From Streptomyces sp. SS1-1 (GTDB taxonomy: Bacteria > Actinomycetota > Actinomycetes > Streptomycetales > Streptomycetaceae), in NCBI RefSeq assembly GCF_008973465.1, contig NZ_WBXN01000004.1, positions 7,418,501 to 7,482,500 of the forward strand: DNA of 64,000 bases. Reading direction: 5' to 3'. Below, in pieces: positions 44,491 to 52,125 of the stretch (position 1 is its first letter; each line of letters opens with the position of its first letter). The notes under the pieces were generated by a model, which was not told the DNA's origin, ran no database searches, and saw only the letters and a program-made list of their open reading frames with translations. The translations under genes were made by a program, and so were the position numbers.

Positions 44491-44517
44491 GCCAGTTAGA
44501 AGTGATCTCATTAGGTG
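44491..44517. repeat. IS-end-like sequence, similar to one at 46058-46082
   Basis: GCCAGTTAGAAGTGATCTCA followed by TTAGGTG resembles GCCAGTTGGGACGATCTGTT ATGTG (46058-46082), which lies at the right edge of the second transposase gene. This suggests that 44517 is near the right end of the first element or of a lost relative. Confidence 0.35.
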
Positions 44518-44543
44518 GCTGCTGTGACTGGAGCGGCGGCCTC

Positions 44544-45143
44544 TCACATGCCGCGGTCTGGGCCGTACCAAGGTTCGGTGCGTTCGTCAGCGGACATCGG
44601 AAGGCGCTCCAACTTCACGGGGCCAGGGTAAAAGGCTGCACTGTTGGGCCCGCTCATGTCCTCGCCGATGAGATAGCGGTAGAGCCATTCCGCGAAGCTC
44701 ATGCGGTGCTCCGCCCAGGTTTCGTCATAGCTCACCAGGAGCCTCGGAGCCGCAGGGGCAGCGATCAGGAAGATGATCTCGCCTCGGTCGGTGCTCGCGA
44801 TCGGCCACAGCCCGTTGCGGGTGCCAAAGCTCAGCTCGTCGAGTCCGAAGAGCTGGCGGGGGTCCTCGTCCGGGTCGAGATGGAGGTCGTCCCACGGCAC
44901 CTCGGACCATGCCTTGACCGTGCTGCGGATGTTTTGGCCCAGGTTCCACCGTTCGGTCGCGGGGTGGGAGAGGTACAGGTGCCCGTTGATCTGGATGGGG
45001 GCGAACGCGTCCACGAGGGCCCTGTAGTCGGGCGGAAGTTCTATGCCGAGCTCTGCGTGGAGACGGTCCCAGGCAGCTGGGTCCGCGTAGCGGTTCTGGG
45101 CCGGGCCGAGCATCTCCAACACGGCAGCCAGGTAGTCAGTCAT
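44544..45143 (-). CDS. SMI1/KNR4 family protein
   Basis: A 199-residue protein with the SMI1/KNR4 (SUKH) pattern: AELGIELPPDYRALVDAFAPIQINGHLYLSHP, FGLDELSFGTRNGLWPIASTDRGEIIFLIA and WAEHRMSFAEWLYRYLIGE. In bacteria these are mostly immunity proteins against polymorphic toxins. No cognate toxin gene is next to it; it stands alone between two IS5 elements. Confidence 0.78.
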   Translation of the reverse strand: MTDYLAAVLEMLGPAQNRYADPAAWDRLHAELGIELPPDYRALVDAFAPIQINGHLYLSHPATERWNLGQNIRSTVKAWSEVPWDDLHLDPDEDPRQLFGLDELSFGTRNGLWPIASTDRGEIIFLIAAPAAPRLLVSYDETWAEHRMSFAEWLYRYLIGEDMSGPNSAAFYPGPVKLERLPMSADERTEPWYGPDRGM

Positions 45144-45216
45144 GAGTTCCTCGACGGTGTGTCCGCGGTGCGGTCCACCGCGTTGGGCCGCACCCTCTAG
45201 AGCCGTACTCTACGGA

Positions 45217-46057
45217 TCACGTCGAGGTGATGACCTTCGCAAGTCTGCGGTAGCAGATCAGAGCGGCAGCGATGCCGGCGAAGGCGAGAAAGTGTCCTGC
45301 TTTGCGTTCGTACCGACGGTGCAGGCGGCGGCACCCGGCAAGCCAGGCGACCGTCCGCTCCACGGTCCAGCGGTGACGGCCCAGGCGCTGGGAGGACTCG
45401 ATGCCCTTGCGCGCGATGCGCGGGGTGATGCTCCGTGAGCGCAGCCACCGGCGCAGGTGATCGTAGTCGTACCCCTTGTCGCCGTGGAGCTTGGCAGGGC
45501 GTCGCCGACGCGGTCCACGGTGTGAGCGGACGGGCGGGATGCCGCGTACGAGGGGTTCGAGACCCTGACTGTCGTGGGTGTTCGCGGCGGAGATCCCAAT
45601 CGAGAGGGACAGACCGGATCGCTCGGTGATCAAGTGGATCTTTGACCCCTTCTTGCCGCGATCTACGGGATTCGGATCCGTCAGATCCCCCCTTTCGTTG
45701 CGCGCATGTTCACTGAGTCGATCGCGCACCTGGACGTGTCCAACTCCCCGCGTGCGCCGAGTTCGTCCAGGAGCAGGCGGTGAAGCTTGCCCCATACCCG
45801 GGCCCGGCTCCACTCGGTGAAGGGGCGGTGCGCGGTCGGCCCGGACGGGCCGAAGCCTGGTGGTAGCTGTCGCCAGGTACAGCGGTTGTGGCTACGAACA
45901 GGATCGCCGCCAGCACTTCGCGATCGCCGTAGCGCCGACGGCCGCCGCCCTGCGGACGAACCGGTGCAGCCGGGACCACCCGCTGGAACAGCTCCCACAG
46001 CCCGTCCGGCACCAGACGTCCCACCATCGCCATCACGGCCGCCAGCTTAGTGATCAA
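45217..46057 (-). mobile_element. Second IS5-family (IS427-like) transposase, frameshifted
   Basis: Three reverse-strand frames combine into one transposase: VPDGLWELFQRVVPAAPVRPQGGGRRRYGDREVLAAILFVATT, then (after a shift near 45880) CTWRQLPPGFGPSGPTAHRPFTEWSRARVWGKLHRLLLDELGARGELDTSRCAIDSVNMRATKGG, then LTDPNPVDRGKKGSKIHLITERSG and LHGDKGYDYDHLRRWL ... WTVERTVAWLAGCRRLHRRYERK. The second shift, near 45690, is at the usual orfA/orfB programmed frameshift position of this IS group; the first is a one-base loss in ACAACCGCTG and inactivates it. Confidence 0.82.
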
Positions 46058-46665
46058 GCCAGTTGGGACGATCTGTTATGTGCGGTGGGGCTCGGGAGGT
46101 GAACCTCGCGCACGACTGCCGTGCCGGCCACGGTGCGATCCTCGTGCATGGTGATGTGCTGGCCGGTCACGACGTGGGTCCAGTGGGCGGGGGTGAGGGG
46201 AACGAGGCGCACGCTGGCTCGGCCGCCTGGCTGCAGGAAGGGTATGTCCTCGACCCAGAGCCCGGCGATGCTGACGGCGGTGCTCCCGGTGGGTGAGAGA
46301 TCGCCGATGTCCCACATGGGCCGCAGAACACCGTGACCCGGGATGGGCGTTGTCCGTCGGGCCACGGTGGCGGGACGCAACGTCAGGTCTGCCCGGATCA
46401 CACCGTTCCTGATCTCGGAACACCGCCAGTGACACCAGGCCCTGCTCCGGTCAAGGCCAAGCTGCGCAGCAGCTTCGGCAAGCTGCTCCCAGAAGGCCAA
46501 GGGCAGCGGTGGCCCGTCCGCGAGTTCCTCGAGCAGATTCAGCGCGATCTGCCATTCGTCGTGGACGAGATAGTCCCAGACGTCCTGCACCGAGATGTCG
46601 TTCTCGGTCGTGACCTCTTGCGGAACGAGGAGGGAGGCCGATTCAAGTAGCTCGGTGACGTCCAT
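46054..46665 (-). CDS. Uncharacterised protein with beta-barrel-like C-terminus, end inside IS
   Basis: A 203-residue protein: acidic helical N-terminus (VTELLESASLLVPQEVTTENDISVQDVWDYLVHDEW), a middle helical part, and from about residue 95 a beta-rich section (LRPATVARRTTPIPGHGVLRPMWDIG ... RASVRLVPLTPAHWTHVVTGQHITMHEDRTVAGTAVVREV) that faintly resembles the C-terminal barrel of EF-Tu-like proteins. The last ~10 residues come from DNA that matches the IS end, so the original C-terminus may have been replaced. Possibly an immunity protein; I do not recognise the family. Confidence 0.55.
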   Translation of the reverse strand: MDVTELLESASLLVPQEVTTENDISVQDVWDYLVHDEWQIALNLLEELADGPPLPLAFWEQLAEAAAQLGLDRSRAWCHWRCSEIRNGVIRADLTLRPATVARRTTPIPGHGVLRPMWDIGDLSPTGSTAVSIAGLWVEDIPFLQPGGRASVRLVPLTPAHWTHVVTGQHITMHEDRTVAGTAVVREVHLPSPTAHNRSSQLA

Positions 46666-46796
46666 GAGGTCATTGTCGAGTACGCCGTCGGGCTGCCTCG
46701 TCGCAGAGCCGACCAGCCACAGCGGCCCGGAGGCCCCATGCCTTGGCGACGGGAAACGGCAGCGCGTCGCGTTGGACGGCCAGCCACCATGGCGGG

Positions 46797-47309
46797 GTGG
46801 CTGATCTGCTGTGGGGTGACGTGAGGCGCGTGTTCGACCTGGACCTGATGGGGTCGTTGCCGGACGTGCCCGTCCCGCATGCCTCGATGGAGGACTGGCA
46901 AGCGGTTCTCGATCTTGTCGTGCACAAGGGCTCGAGGCGCCGGTACTCCGAGGGAGGGGTGGTGCTGCCCGTGCCTCGGGCCGAGGCCGTGTTGTCCCGT
47001 CCGGCCGATGCCGAGTGCCCGGAGCTGCGGGTCTGGCCGACCGCCGATGTGTTGGCGATCTTCCGCTTCCACGCCGAGGACGAAGTCGACTTCGACGTCG
47101 GCCTGCGGGAGTTGCAGGGCCAGGACCGACTGGACGTGCTCTGCGGCTTCCTCAGGGACATCGGGCGGCGCTTGGGCAAACCGGTGCTGATGGACCCGGA
47201 GGGCGACTACGACCACCCAGTCCTCGGCTACGACGTCGAGGCTGATCGAGTCGTTCTCCTCGCACACCCTCACGGCCGCGACTCGTACGGACCGGCTCCG
47301 CGGACCTGA
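46797..47309 (+). CDS. Uncharacterised cytoplasmic protein
   Basis: A protein of about 170 residues with start GTG 46797 (preceded by GGCGGG). Notable stretches are VFDLDLMGSLPDVPVPHASMEDWQAVLDLVV, DVLAIFRFHAEDEVDFDVGLRELQGQDRLDVLCGFLRDIGRRLGKPVLMDPEG and VLGYDVEADRVVLLA. The size, acidic character and location next to immunity-like genes suggest an orphan immunity protein, but that is inference. Confidence 0.55.
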   Translation: MADLLWGDVRRVFDLDLMGSLPDVPVPHASMEDWQAVLDLVVHKGSRRRYSEGGVVLPVPRAEAVLSRPADAECPELRVWPTADVLAIFRFHAEDEVDFDVGLRELQGQDRLDVLCGFLRDIGRRLGKPVLMDPEGDYDHPVLGYDVEADRVVLLAHPHGRDSYGPAPRT

Positions 47310-47353
47310 CCGGGTGCATCGTCGTGGGATTCCGCGCTGTCCGCAGCGCGGGC

Positions 47354-47381
47354 GATGAGTTTGCGGCTGCCGGCCGGTCCA
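47354..47381 (+). promoter_or_regulatory. Putative ECF-type promoter (GATGAGTTT / GTCCA)
   Basis: GATGAGTTT (47354-47362) and GTCCA (47377-47381) repeat the arrangement found at 28066-28093, 33 bp before a paralogous reductase gene. Confidence 0.5.
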
Positions 47382-47413
47382 AGCTGGTGACCACTTAGGA
47401 AGGGGACACTGCC

Positions 47414-48019
47414 ATGTCGGAGCTCATGGTCGATTTCATCACTTCCCTGGACGGATACGCGTCGGGTGAGGGGTGGCCCGGATTCTGGGGCCTGGAGGGC
47501 CCGGAGTACCTCGGATGGCTCGGGGAACAGCCGAAGGTCACGTACTTGATGGGGGCGAAGACCTACCGCCTGATGTCGGGATTCGCGGCGGGGGAGGTCC
47601 CCGCCGGCCAGGACGAATTCAGGCCCGAGGAAGAGGCGTCCGTCGACGAGCTGACACAGGCGCCGAAGGTCGTGTTCTCCTCGTCCCTGGAGGACCCCCT
47701 GACGTGGGCGAACTCCACGCTGGTCCGCGGCGACGCGGTCGAGGCGGTCCGCGCTCTGAAGGCGGAGGGCTCGGGGCTGCTGAGCACGCTCGGCAGCCTC
47801 AGCCTGTCCCGGTCGCTGCTGCGGGCCGGACTCGTCGATCGATTCCGCGTGGTGATGTTCCCGGTGATCACCGGGGCCACGGGCGAGGAGCGCATCTACG
47901 ACGGTTACCCGGATGTCGCCCTGGAGATGACCGATCACCGCACCTTCGACGGCCGTACCCAGATGGTCGAGTACAAGCCGCGTGTGCTCGAGCATCCGCC
48001 GCTCGGCGTCCCTGGGTGA
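47414..48019 (+). CDS. Dihydrofolate reductase family (RibD C-terminal-like) protein
   Basis: A 201-residue RibD_C-fold protein: MVDFITSLDGYASGEGWPGFWG, YLMGAKTYRLMSGFAAG, then KVVFSSSLEDPLTWANSTLVRGD and LSTLGSLSLSRSLLRAGLVDRFRVVMFPVITGATGEERIYDG. It is a paralogue of the proteins encoded at 28118 and 48304 and probably an NADPH-dependent reductase of unknown substrate. AGGAAGGGG precedes the ATG. Confidence 0.83.
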   Translation: MSELMVDFITSLDGYASGEGWPGFWGLEGPEYLGWLGEQPKVTYLMGAKTYRLMSGFAAGEVPAGQDEFRPEEEASVDELTQAPKVVFSSSLEDPLTWANSTLVRGDAVEAVRALKAEGSGLLSTLGSLSLSRSLLRAGLVDRFRVVMFPVITGATGEERIYDGYPDVALEMTDHRTFDGRTQMVEYKPRVLEHPPLGVPG

Positions 48020-48303
48020 GAAAGCCACACAGGACTGCTACTGGACCTGAACCCGTGATCTCGGTTCTGTCGGCCTCCGCTCACGTCTCAGACCTGCAGA
48101 AATCGGTTCGCGTCCCGTCGGCCGTACTGCGATCGTGAGGACGTGCCAAGGGACCTGAGGATGCAGCCGGCCGCGCCGGTCACGAGATGGTCGGCCGGGT
48201 CGATCCGGATCATCGCCGGCCCTTGCCGGTCTATGTATGGCGTGGGCCCAAGAGCCTCACGCCGCACACACTCCTCGCAACCGCTGCCTTGAGGAAGAAG
48301 CTG

Positions 48304-48915
48304 ATGACCGACACCACCTGTCACATGTCCATCTCGCTCGACGGTTTCGCCGCCGGGCCCGACCAGAGCCGGGACCATCCGCTGGGCAAACGCGGACTGG
48401 AGCTGCACAGCTGGCACATCGGCGATCCGCGCGCGACCGAAGCCGACGAGACGGCCACCGGCTGGCTGATGCGCCCGCGGGGCGCCTACGTCATGGGCCG
48501 CAACATGTTCGGGCCGATCCGGGGCGAGTGGGACGAGGCCTGGGAGGGATGGTGGGGCCCTGAGCCTCCCTACCACGCGCCCGTCTTCGTGCTCACTCGA
48601 TACGCCCATGAGCCCATCGAGATGGAGGGAGGGACCACCTTCCACTTCGTCACCGAAGGCTTCGACGCCGCATACGCACAGGCGCTCGAAGCCGCCGACG
48701 GCAAGGGCGTGGACATCGCGGGTGGCGCTTCGACGGTTCGCCAGGCACTCAACGCCGGGGTGATCGATGAACTCACCCTGGACATCGCGCCCGTCCTCCT
48801 CGGCAGTGGCGAGAGCCTGTTCGATGGTGTCGCGACCTTCGATTTCGACCCCGTCGAGGTGCTCCACTCCCCGCTGAGCACGCACATCCGCTACCGCAAG
48901 CGCACCTCCGGCTGA
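48304..48915 (+). CDS. Dihydrofolate reductase family (RibD C-terminal-like) protein
   Basis: A 203-residue RibD_C-fold protein: CHMSISLDGFAAGPDQSRDHPLGKRG at the start, AYVMGRNMFGPIRGEW, and VDIAGGASTVRQALNAGVIDELTLDIAPVLLGSGESLFDG. GAGGAAGAAG gives the ribosome binding site. It sits 284 bp behind the preceding paralogue; the gap holds no recognised gene. Substrate unknown. Confidence 0.83.
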   Translation: MTDTTCHMSISLDGFAAGPDQSRDHPLGKRGLELHSWHIGDPRATEADETATGWLMRPRGAYVMGRNMFGPIRGEWDEAWEGWWGPEPPYHAPVFVLTRYAHEPIEMEGGTTFHFVTEGFDAAYAQALEAADGKGVDIAGGASTVRQALNAGVIDELTLDIAPVLLGSGESLFDGVATFDFDPVEVLHSPLSTHIRYRKRTSG

Positions 48916-48995
48916 GCGGCAACTGGCTCGCGCGGCCGACCGGCCGGCGGCCTCCCCGCGCAAGCAGGCTTATTCCGACGAGTCGTAGCGACTTT

Positions 48996-49060
48996 CTTGT
49001 ATCGAGGGTTTGACACAAGTTTTCGTCACAGGGCATCTTGTATCCATCGTTTGGTACAAG
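48996..49060. promoter_or_regulatory. Twin 24-bp operators upstream of membrane protein/GntR operon
   Basis: CTTGTATC...ACAAG occurs at 48996-49019 and again at 49037-49060, each 24 bp long with CTTGT/ACAAG inverted ends and a GTTTG at the same internal position. TTGACA (49010-49015) inside the first copy could be a -35 box with the -10 at about 49034-49039, so a repressor bound here would block the promoter. Confidence 0.7.
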
Positions 49061-49080
49061 GTGCCTTGGGGGATCCTCAC

Positions 49081-49875
49081 GTGCTCGACATCGTCCCGCT
49101 CCAGTCCCGGTTCCTCGACCACGCCGACCACTACGCCCGTTGGTCCGGCCTGGCGATCGGCGTCGAGGTCGCACGGCAGTTGCTCACCATAGAGAGCGGG
49201 GACATCACGACGCCTCTCGTCCTGGCCGTCACCGCGTTCGGGTTGTGCGCGGTGGCCGGGGTCCTCATCGGCGACGCCCTGACGTTGCGCCCACAGGAAG
49301 CGGTCCGTACCGCCAGCCTCGCCCCACGCCTGGTGCGCGACCATGTGCCGCCACGTATGACGCCCCTGCTCCTGCTGGAAGGCGGCTCCCTTCTCGTACT
49401 GCTGGGCATGGGGGCTGTGACGGCATCCTCCGGCCGCGACCGGACAGGCGGGGCGGGGCGCGTCATGGACGTCGTCTGTGACGGAGTGCGCTCCTCCGTC
49501 GGCCCCTGGCCCGGGCTGTACTACAGCGGCCCGATGCTCGGTGCCCTCGCGGTAGCGACCCCGGCCTGCGTCTGGGCGCTGCGACGCATCGCTTCCGGGC
49601 CGGGCGACCACCAGCAGCGCCGCGACCGCGCCTGGGCCATCGTGGGCGCCTGGGGACTGCTCGTGTCGTGTCAGGCCCTCCTCGTCGTACTGATATTCCT
49701 GGTCGCCCTCATGGACGGGCCCTGCGCGGGCCCGCTGGGCGCGGTCACCGTTGTGGTGGTCTGCCCCCTGGGCCTGCTGAGCGTGTTCACGTTCGGATGG
49801 TCCCTGCTGACCGTGGTGGCGCCGCGGGCGGTCGACGACGATGTGGCGGGCGAGAGGAGTGGCGACGATGAGTGA
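49081..49875 (+). CDS. Multi-spanning membrane protein of GntR operon
   Basis: A 264-residue protein with about six hydrophobic segments, including LVLAVTAFGLCAVAGVLIGDAL, LLLLEGGSLLVLLGMGAV, MLGALAVATPACVWAL, AIVGAWGLLVSCQALLVVLIFLVALM and LGAVTVVVVCPLGLLSVFTFGW. The GTG start (49081) is chosen because the protein begins there right after the operators. It overlaps the GntR gene by eight bases. YtrA-type regulators usually control membrane or ABC transport genes; here this protein is the candidate. Function unknown. Confidence 0.68.
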   Translation: MLDIVPLQSRFLDHADHYARWSGLAIGVEVARQLLTIESGDITTPLVLAVTAFGLCAVAGVLIGDALTLRPQEAVRTASLAPRLVRDHVPPRMTPLLLLEGGSLLVLLGMGAVTASSGRDRTGGAGRVMDVVCDGVRSSVGPWPGLYYSGPMLGALAVATPACVWALRRIASGPGDHQQRRDRAWAIVGAWGLLVSCQALLVVLIFLVALMDGPCAGPLGAVTVVVVCPLGLLSVFTFGWSLLTVVAPRAVDDDVAGERSGDDE

Positions 49876-50341
49876 CCGCGCCGTCCGCGTCGATACCACC
49901 AGCCAGGTACCGCCGTACGAGCAGATCCGCGCCCAGCTGGCGGCCCTCATCCGTACCGGCAGGCTGGCCGAGGGCGAGCGTCTGCCGACCGTACGGCAAC
50001 TCGCCACCGACCTCGGTCTGGCACCGGGCACCGTGGCGCGCGCCTACCGCGAGCTCGAGGCCGCGCGACTGATCCGGACCCGCCGCGGCGCGGGCACCCG
50101 CGTCGCCGAACTCCCCGCCACGCACGGGCACGACGCCCACCAACTCGGCACACTTGCGCGGGACTTCACCTCCGCCGCCCGCGCGCTCGGAGCCGACACC
50201 GAGGACATCCTGACGGCCGTCCGCAATGCTCTCGACTCGGAGTCCGAACCCGCCCCGGCCCCGGACCGCAGCGGAACCGGAACCGTCAACCCGACGGAGG
50301 CGTCGGCGACCATCCCGGGCATGGGCGTGCGTGGCAGGTGA
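49868..50341 (+). CDS. GntR-family regulator (YtrA subfamily)
   Basis: A 157-residue GntR protein with the N-terminal winged helix PPYEQIRAQLAALIRTGRLAEGERLPTVRQLATDLGLAPGTVARAYRELEAARLIRTRRGAGTRV and a short C-terminal helical dimerisation part (LARDFTSAARALGADTEDILTAVRNAL), the YtrA layout. It should repress its own operon from the twin operators at 48996-49060. Confidence 0.85.
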   Translation: MSDRAVRVDTTSQVPPYEQIRAQLAALIRTGRLAEGERLPTVRQLATDLGLAPGTVARAYRELEAARLIRTRRGAGTRVAELPATHGHDAHQLGTLARDFTSAARALGADTEDILTAVRNALDSESEPAPAPDRSGTGTVNPTEASATIPGMGVRGR

Positions 50342-50493
50342 GGTCGACGGCCACCGCAGGTTGAGTAAGGCAGTCGCCGTCGGCGGGGAGTCAGCACCCT
50401 CGCGGGCGGAAAGCAGGAACTGCGAACATAGGTCTGGTGCTGGCCGCTCGAATCGGGTGGTCTGCTCGCGGGACCGGTCGGTACCGTGAGCGG

Positions 50494-50865
50494 ATGTGCC
50501 GCTACGCCGTGACCTCCTACAAGCTGCACTACGCGTGCACCTCGTGCCGGGTCAGCTTCAAGCGGGAGGAGTGCCCACGGCGGGAGCACCTGTGCCCGAA
50601 CTGTTCTCGGCCCCTCATCTGCGCCGGCCACGACTTCGCTCCGCCGCGAAGGCGTGACGTCCACGGTTGGTCCGTCGTGGCCGCGGTGTTGGGCGCGGGG
50701 CTGCGCTACGAGGGGCGGTCGGTCTGCGGGTGCGGCAGGGAACCCACGTACCGCCCACGGACACGCGCTGAACTGCGGGCCCGTCGGTCCGTCGCCACGA
50801 GGGACGGCCTGCCACTGTCCGAGGCGCTGTCCCGACCGGACCCTCTCACCCCACTGACGGGCTGA
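50494..50865 (+). CDS. Zinc-binding cysteine-rich protein
   Basis: A 123-residue protein with CTSCRVSFKREECP, LCPNCSRPLICAGHDF and CGCG motifs, so at least one zinc ribbon (Cys-x2-Cys pairs around residues 14-17 and 33-36). It starts at ATG 50494. The rest is basic. Family members are annotated only as hypothetical; RNA or DNA binding is possible. The pentanucleotide repeat array begins 26 bp after its stop. Confidence 0.62.
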   Translation: MCRYAVTSYKLHYACTSCRVSFKREECPRREHLCPNCSRPLICAGHDFAPPRRRDVHGWSVVAAVLGAGLRYEGRSVCGCGREPTYRPRTRAELRARRSVATRDGLPLSEALSRPDPLTPLTG

Positions 50866-50890
50866 TCCCACATCCGGCTTTGCAGGCTGC

Positions 50891-50970
50891 GGCAAGGCAA
50901 GGCAAGGCAAGGCAAGGCAAGGCAAGGCAAGGCAAGGCACGGCCCGGCCCGGCCCGGCACGGCCCGGTTC
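50891..50970. repeat. Pentanucleotide tandem array (GGCAA / GGCCC)
   Basis: Nine perfect GGCAA units (50891-50935) are followed by GGCAC, three GGCCC, GGCAC, GGCCC and GGTTC to 50970. This is the longest simple array in the window and lies in the 260-bp gap between the zinc-ribbon and phosphotransferase genes. Confidence 0.9.
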
Positions 50971-51126
50971 GGCAGGCGTCTGGCGTGCGACCTGCCTGCT
51001 CCGTCAGTGGCAGCCGAACGGTCGTGCAGGCGCCGGACCCGACGAGCCACCCTCGCCACGCTTGCCCGCATCACGGTGATGTCCGACCTCGTACCAGTCC
51101 AGGCCGAGGGGTAGCTCGAGCGCGCA

Positions 51127-52017
51127 TCACATGCCGTTCAGAACACGCTCGACTGCGGCTCGGCCCGCAGGCCCCCAGTGGGGCTTGCCGCCAGGAAGGC
51201 CCCGATCTCCGTTCTGACCCATGAGCATGAGGAAGAGGCTCTTCATCACGGCCAGGCCACGGGCGCGCCGGATCGCCGACTGGTCGGCACGGGCGTACGT
51301 GTCGAGGAACCGTGAAGCCGCGCCCGCCGGGAGCAGCACCCATGCCGCGGCGAGATCCCAGGCCGGGTCGCCGGCGCACAGGGCACCGAAGTCGACGATG
51401 CCGGAAAGCGTGCCGTCCGCGACGACGACGTTCGCGGGATGCAGGTCACCGTGCACCCACACCGGCGGCCCCTGCCACTCGGGGGCCGCGACGGCATCGT
51501 CCCAGACGGCCCGTACCTCGTCGGCGTTGCCGTCGAGGACAACGGCGTCGAAGAAGCGGTCGAAGCCGTCGGCGCACGCCTTGAGGGGCGTGCCGAAGTC
51601 CGAACCGATCGGCGCTTCGGCGGGCGCCTCCACGTGGAGCGCCCGGAGAAAGCCCGCCAGCGCGTCGGCCGCGTGGGTGCTACGACTGATCGAACTGTGG
51701 TCGAGGGGCTCGCCCTGAACCCATGTCATGACCGTCCAGTGCTTGGGGTAGCCCTCGGACGGTTCGCCGCATCGCACCGGTGTCGGTACCGGTAGCGGCA
51801 GGAGCGGAGCCAGCTCGGGGAGCCACCGCCGCTCCTTGAGCTGGAGCTCGGGAGTGGGATCCATACGCTGGACGCGCACCGCCAACTCGTCGCCGAGACG
51901 CCACATTTGATTGCCCCAGCCGCCCGGCACCTCACGGATGGCCAGCCCCGCGAGGTCCGGATGCTGCGCCCGCAGCAACTCGCGAACCAGGTCCGCGGTG
52001 ATCTCGGTGTCGGTCAT
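51127..52017 (-). CDS. Aminoglycoside phosphotransferase-fold kinase
   Basis: A 296-residue APH/choline-kinase-like protein. The catalytic loop is HGDLHPAN (189-196) and the metal-binding motif is DFG (209-211) in IVDFGALCAGDPAWDLAAAW. GGWGNQMWRLGDELAVRVQR forms the nucleotide-binding sheet. Substrate is unknown; such proteins phosphorylate small molecules and are not evidence of aminoglycoside resistance. It starts at ATG 52017 and ends in front of the pentanucleotide array. Confidence 0.84.
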   Translation of the reverse strand: MTDTEITADLVRELLRAQHPDLAGLAIREVPGGWGNQMWRLGDELAVRVQRMDPTPELQLKERRWLPELAPLLPLPVPTPVRCGEPSEGYPKHWTVMTWVQGEPLDHSSISRSTHAADALAGFLRALHVEAPAEAPIGSDFGTPLKACADGFDRFFDAVVLDGNADEVRAVWDDAVAAPEWQGPPVWVHGDLHPANVVVADGTLSGIVDFGALCAGDPAWDLAAAWVLLPAGAASRFLDTYARADQSAIRRARGLAVMKSLFLMLMGQNGDRGLPGGKPHWGPAGRAAVERVLNGM

Positions 52018-52125
52018 GCGCAGCACACTACTGAGGCCGCGGAGGAATCGACTGCGACCGGCGAGGATGCAACCAACGTTGTCCAGGCATGCTGCGTCGC
52101 TCCCCACCCATCGCGGGAGGGGGGA

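Noticed and set aside
43421..46057. Composite transposon formed by two IS5 elements around the SMI1 gene
   Set aside because: The two transposases belong to different IS5 subgroups, and no matching terminal repeats or target duplications were found.
48206..48233. GTCTA element before the reductase gene at 48304 as a third copy of the shared promoter
   Set aside because: The upstream part reads CGGATCATC rather than GATGAGTTT at the required distance, so the match is too weak.
50891..50970. Pentanucleotide array as a CRISPR-like array
   Set aside because: Units are 5 bp with no spacers or conserved repeats of 25-40 bp, and there are no cas genes.
51127..52017. Aminoglycoside resistance gene
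   Set aside because: The fold is shared with many unrelated small-molecule kinases and no resistance-specific features were seen.
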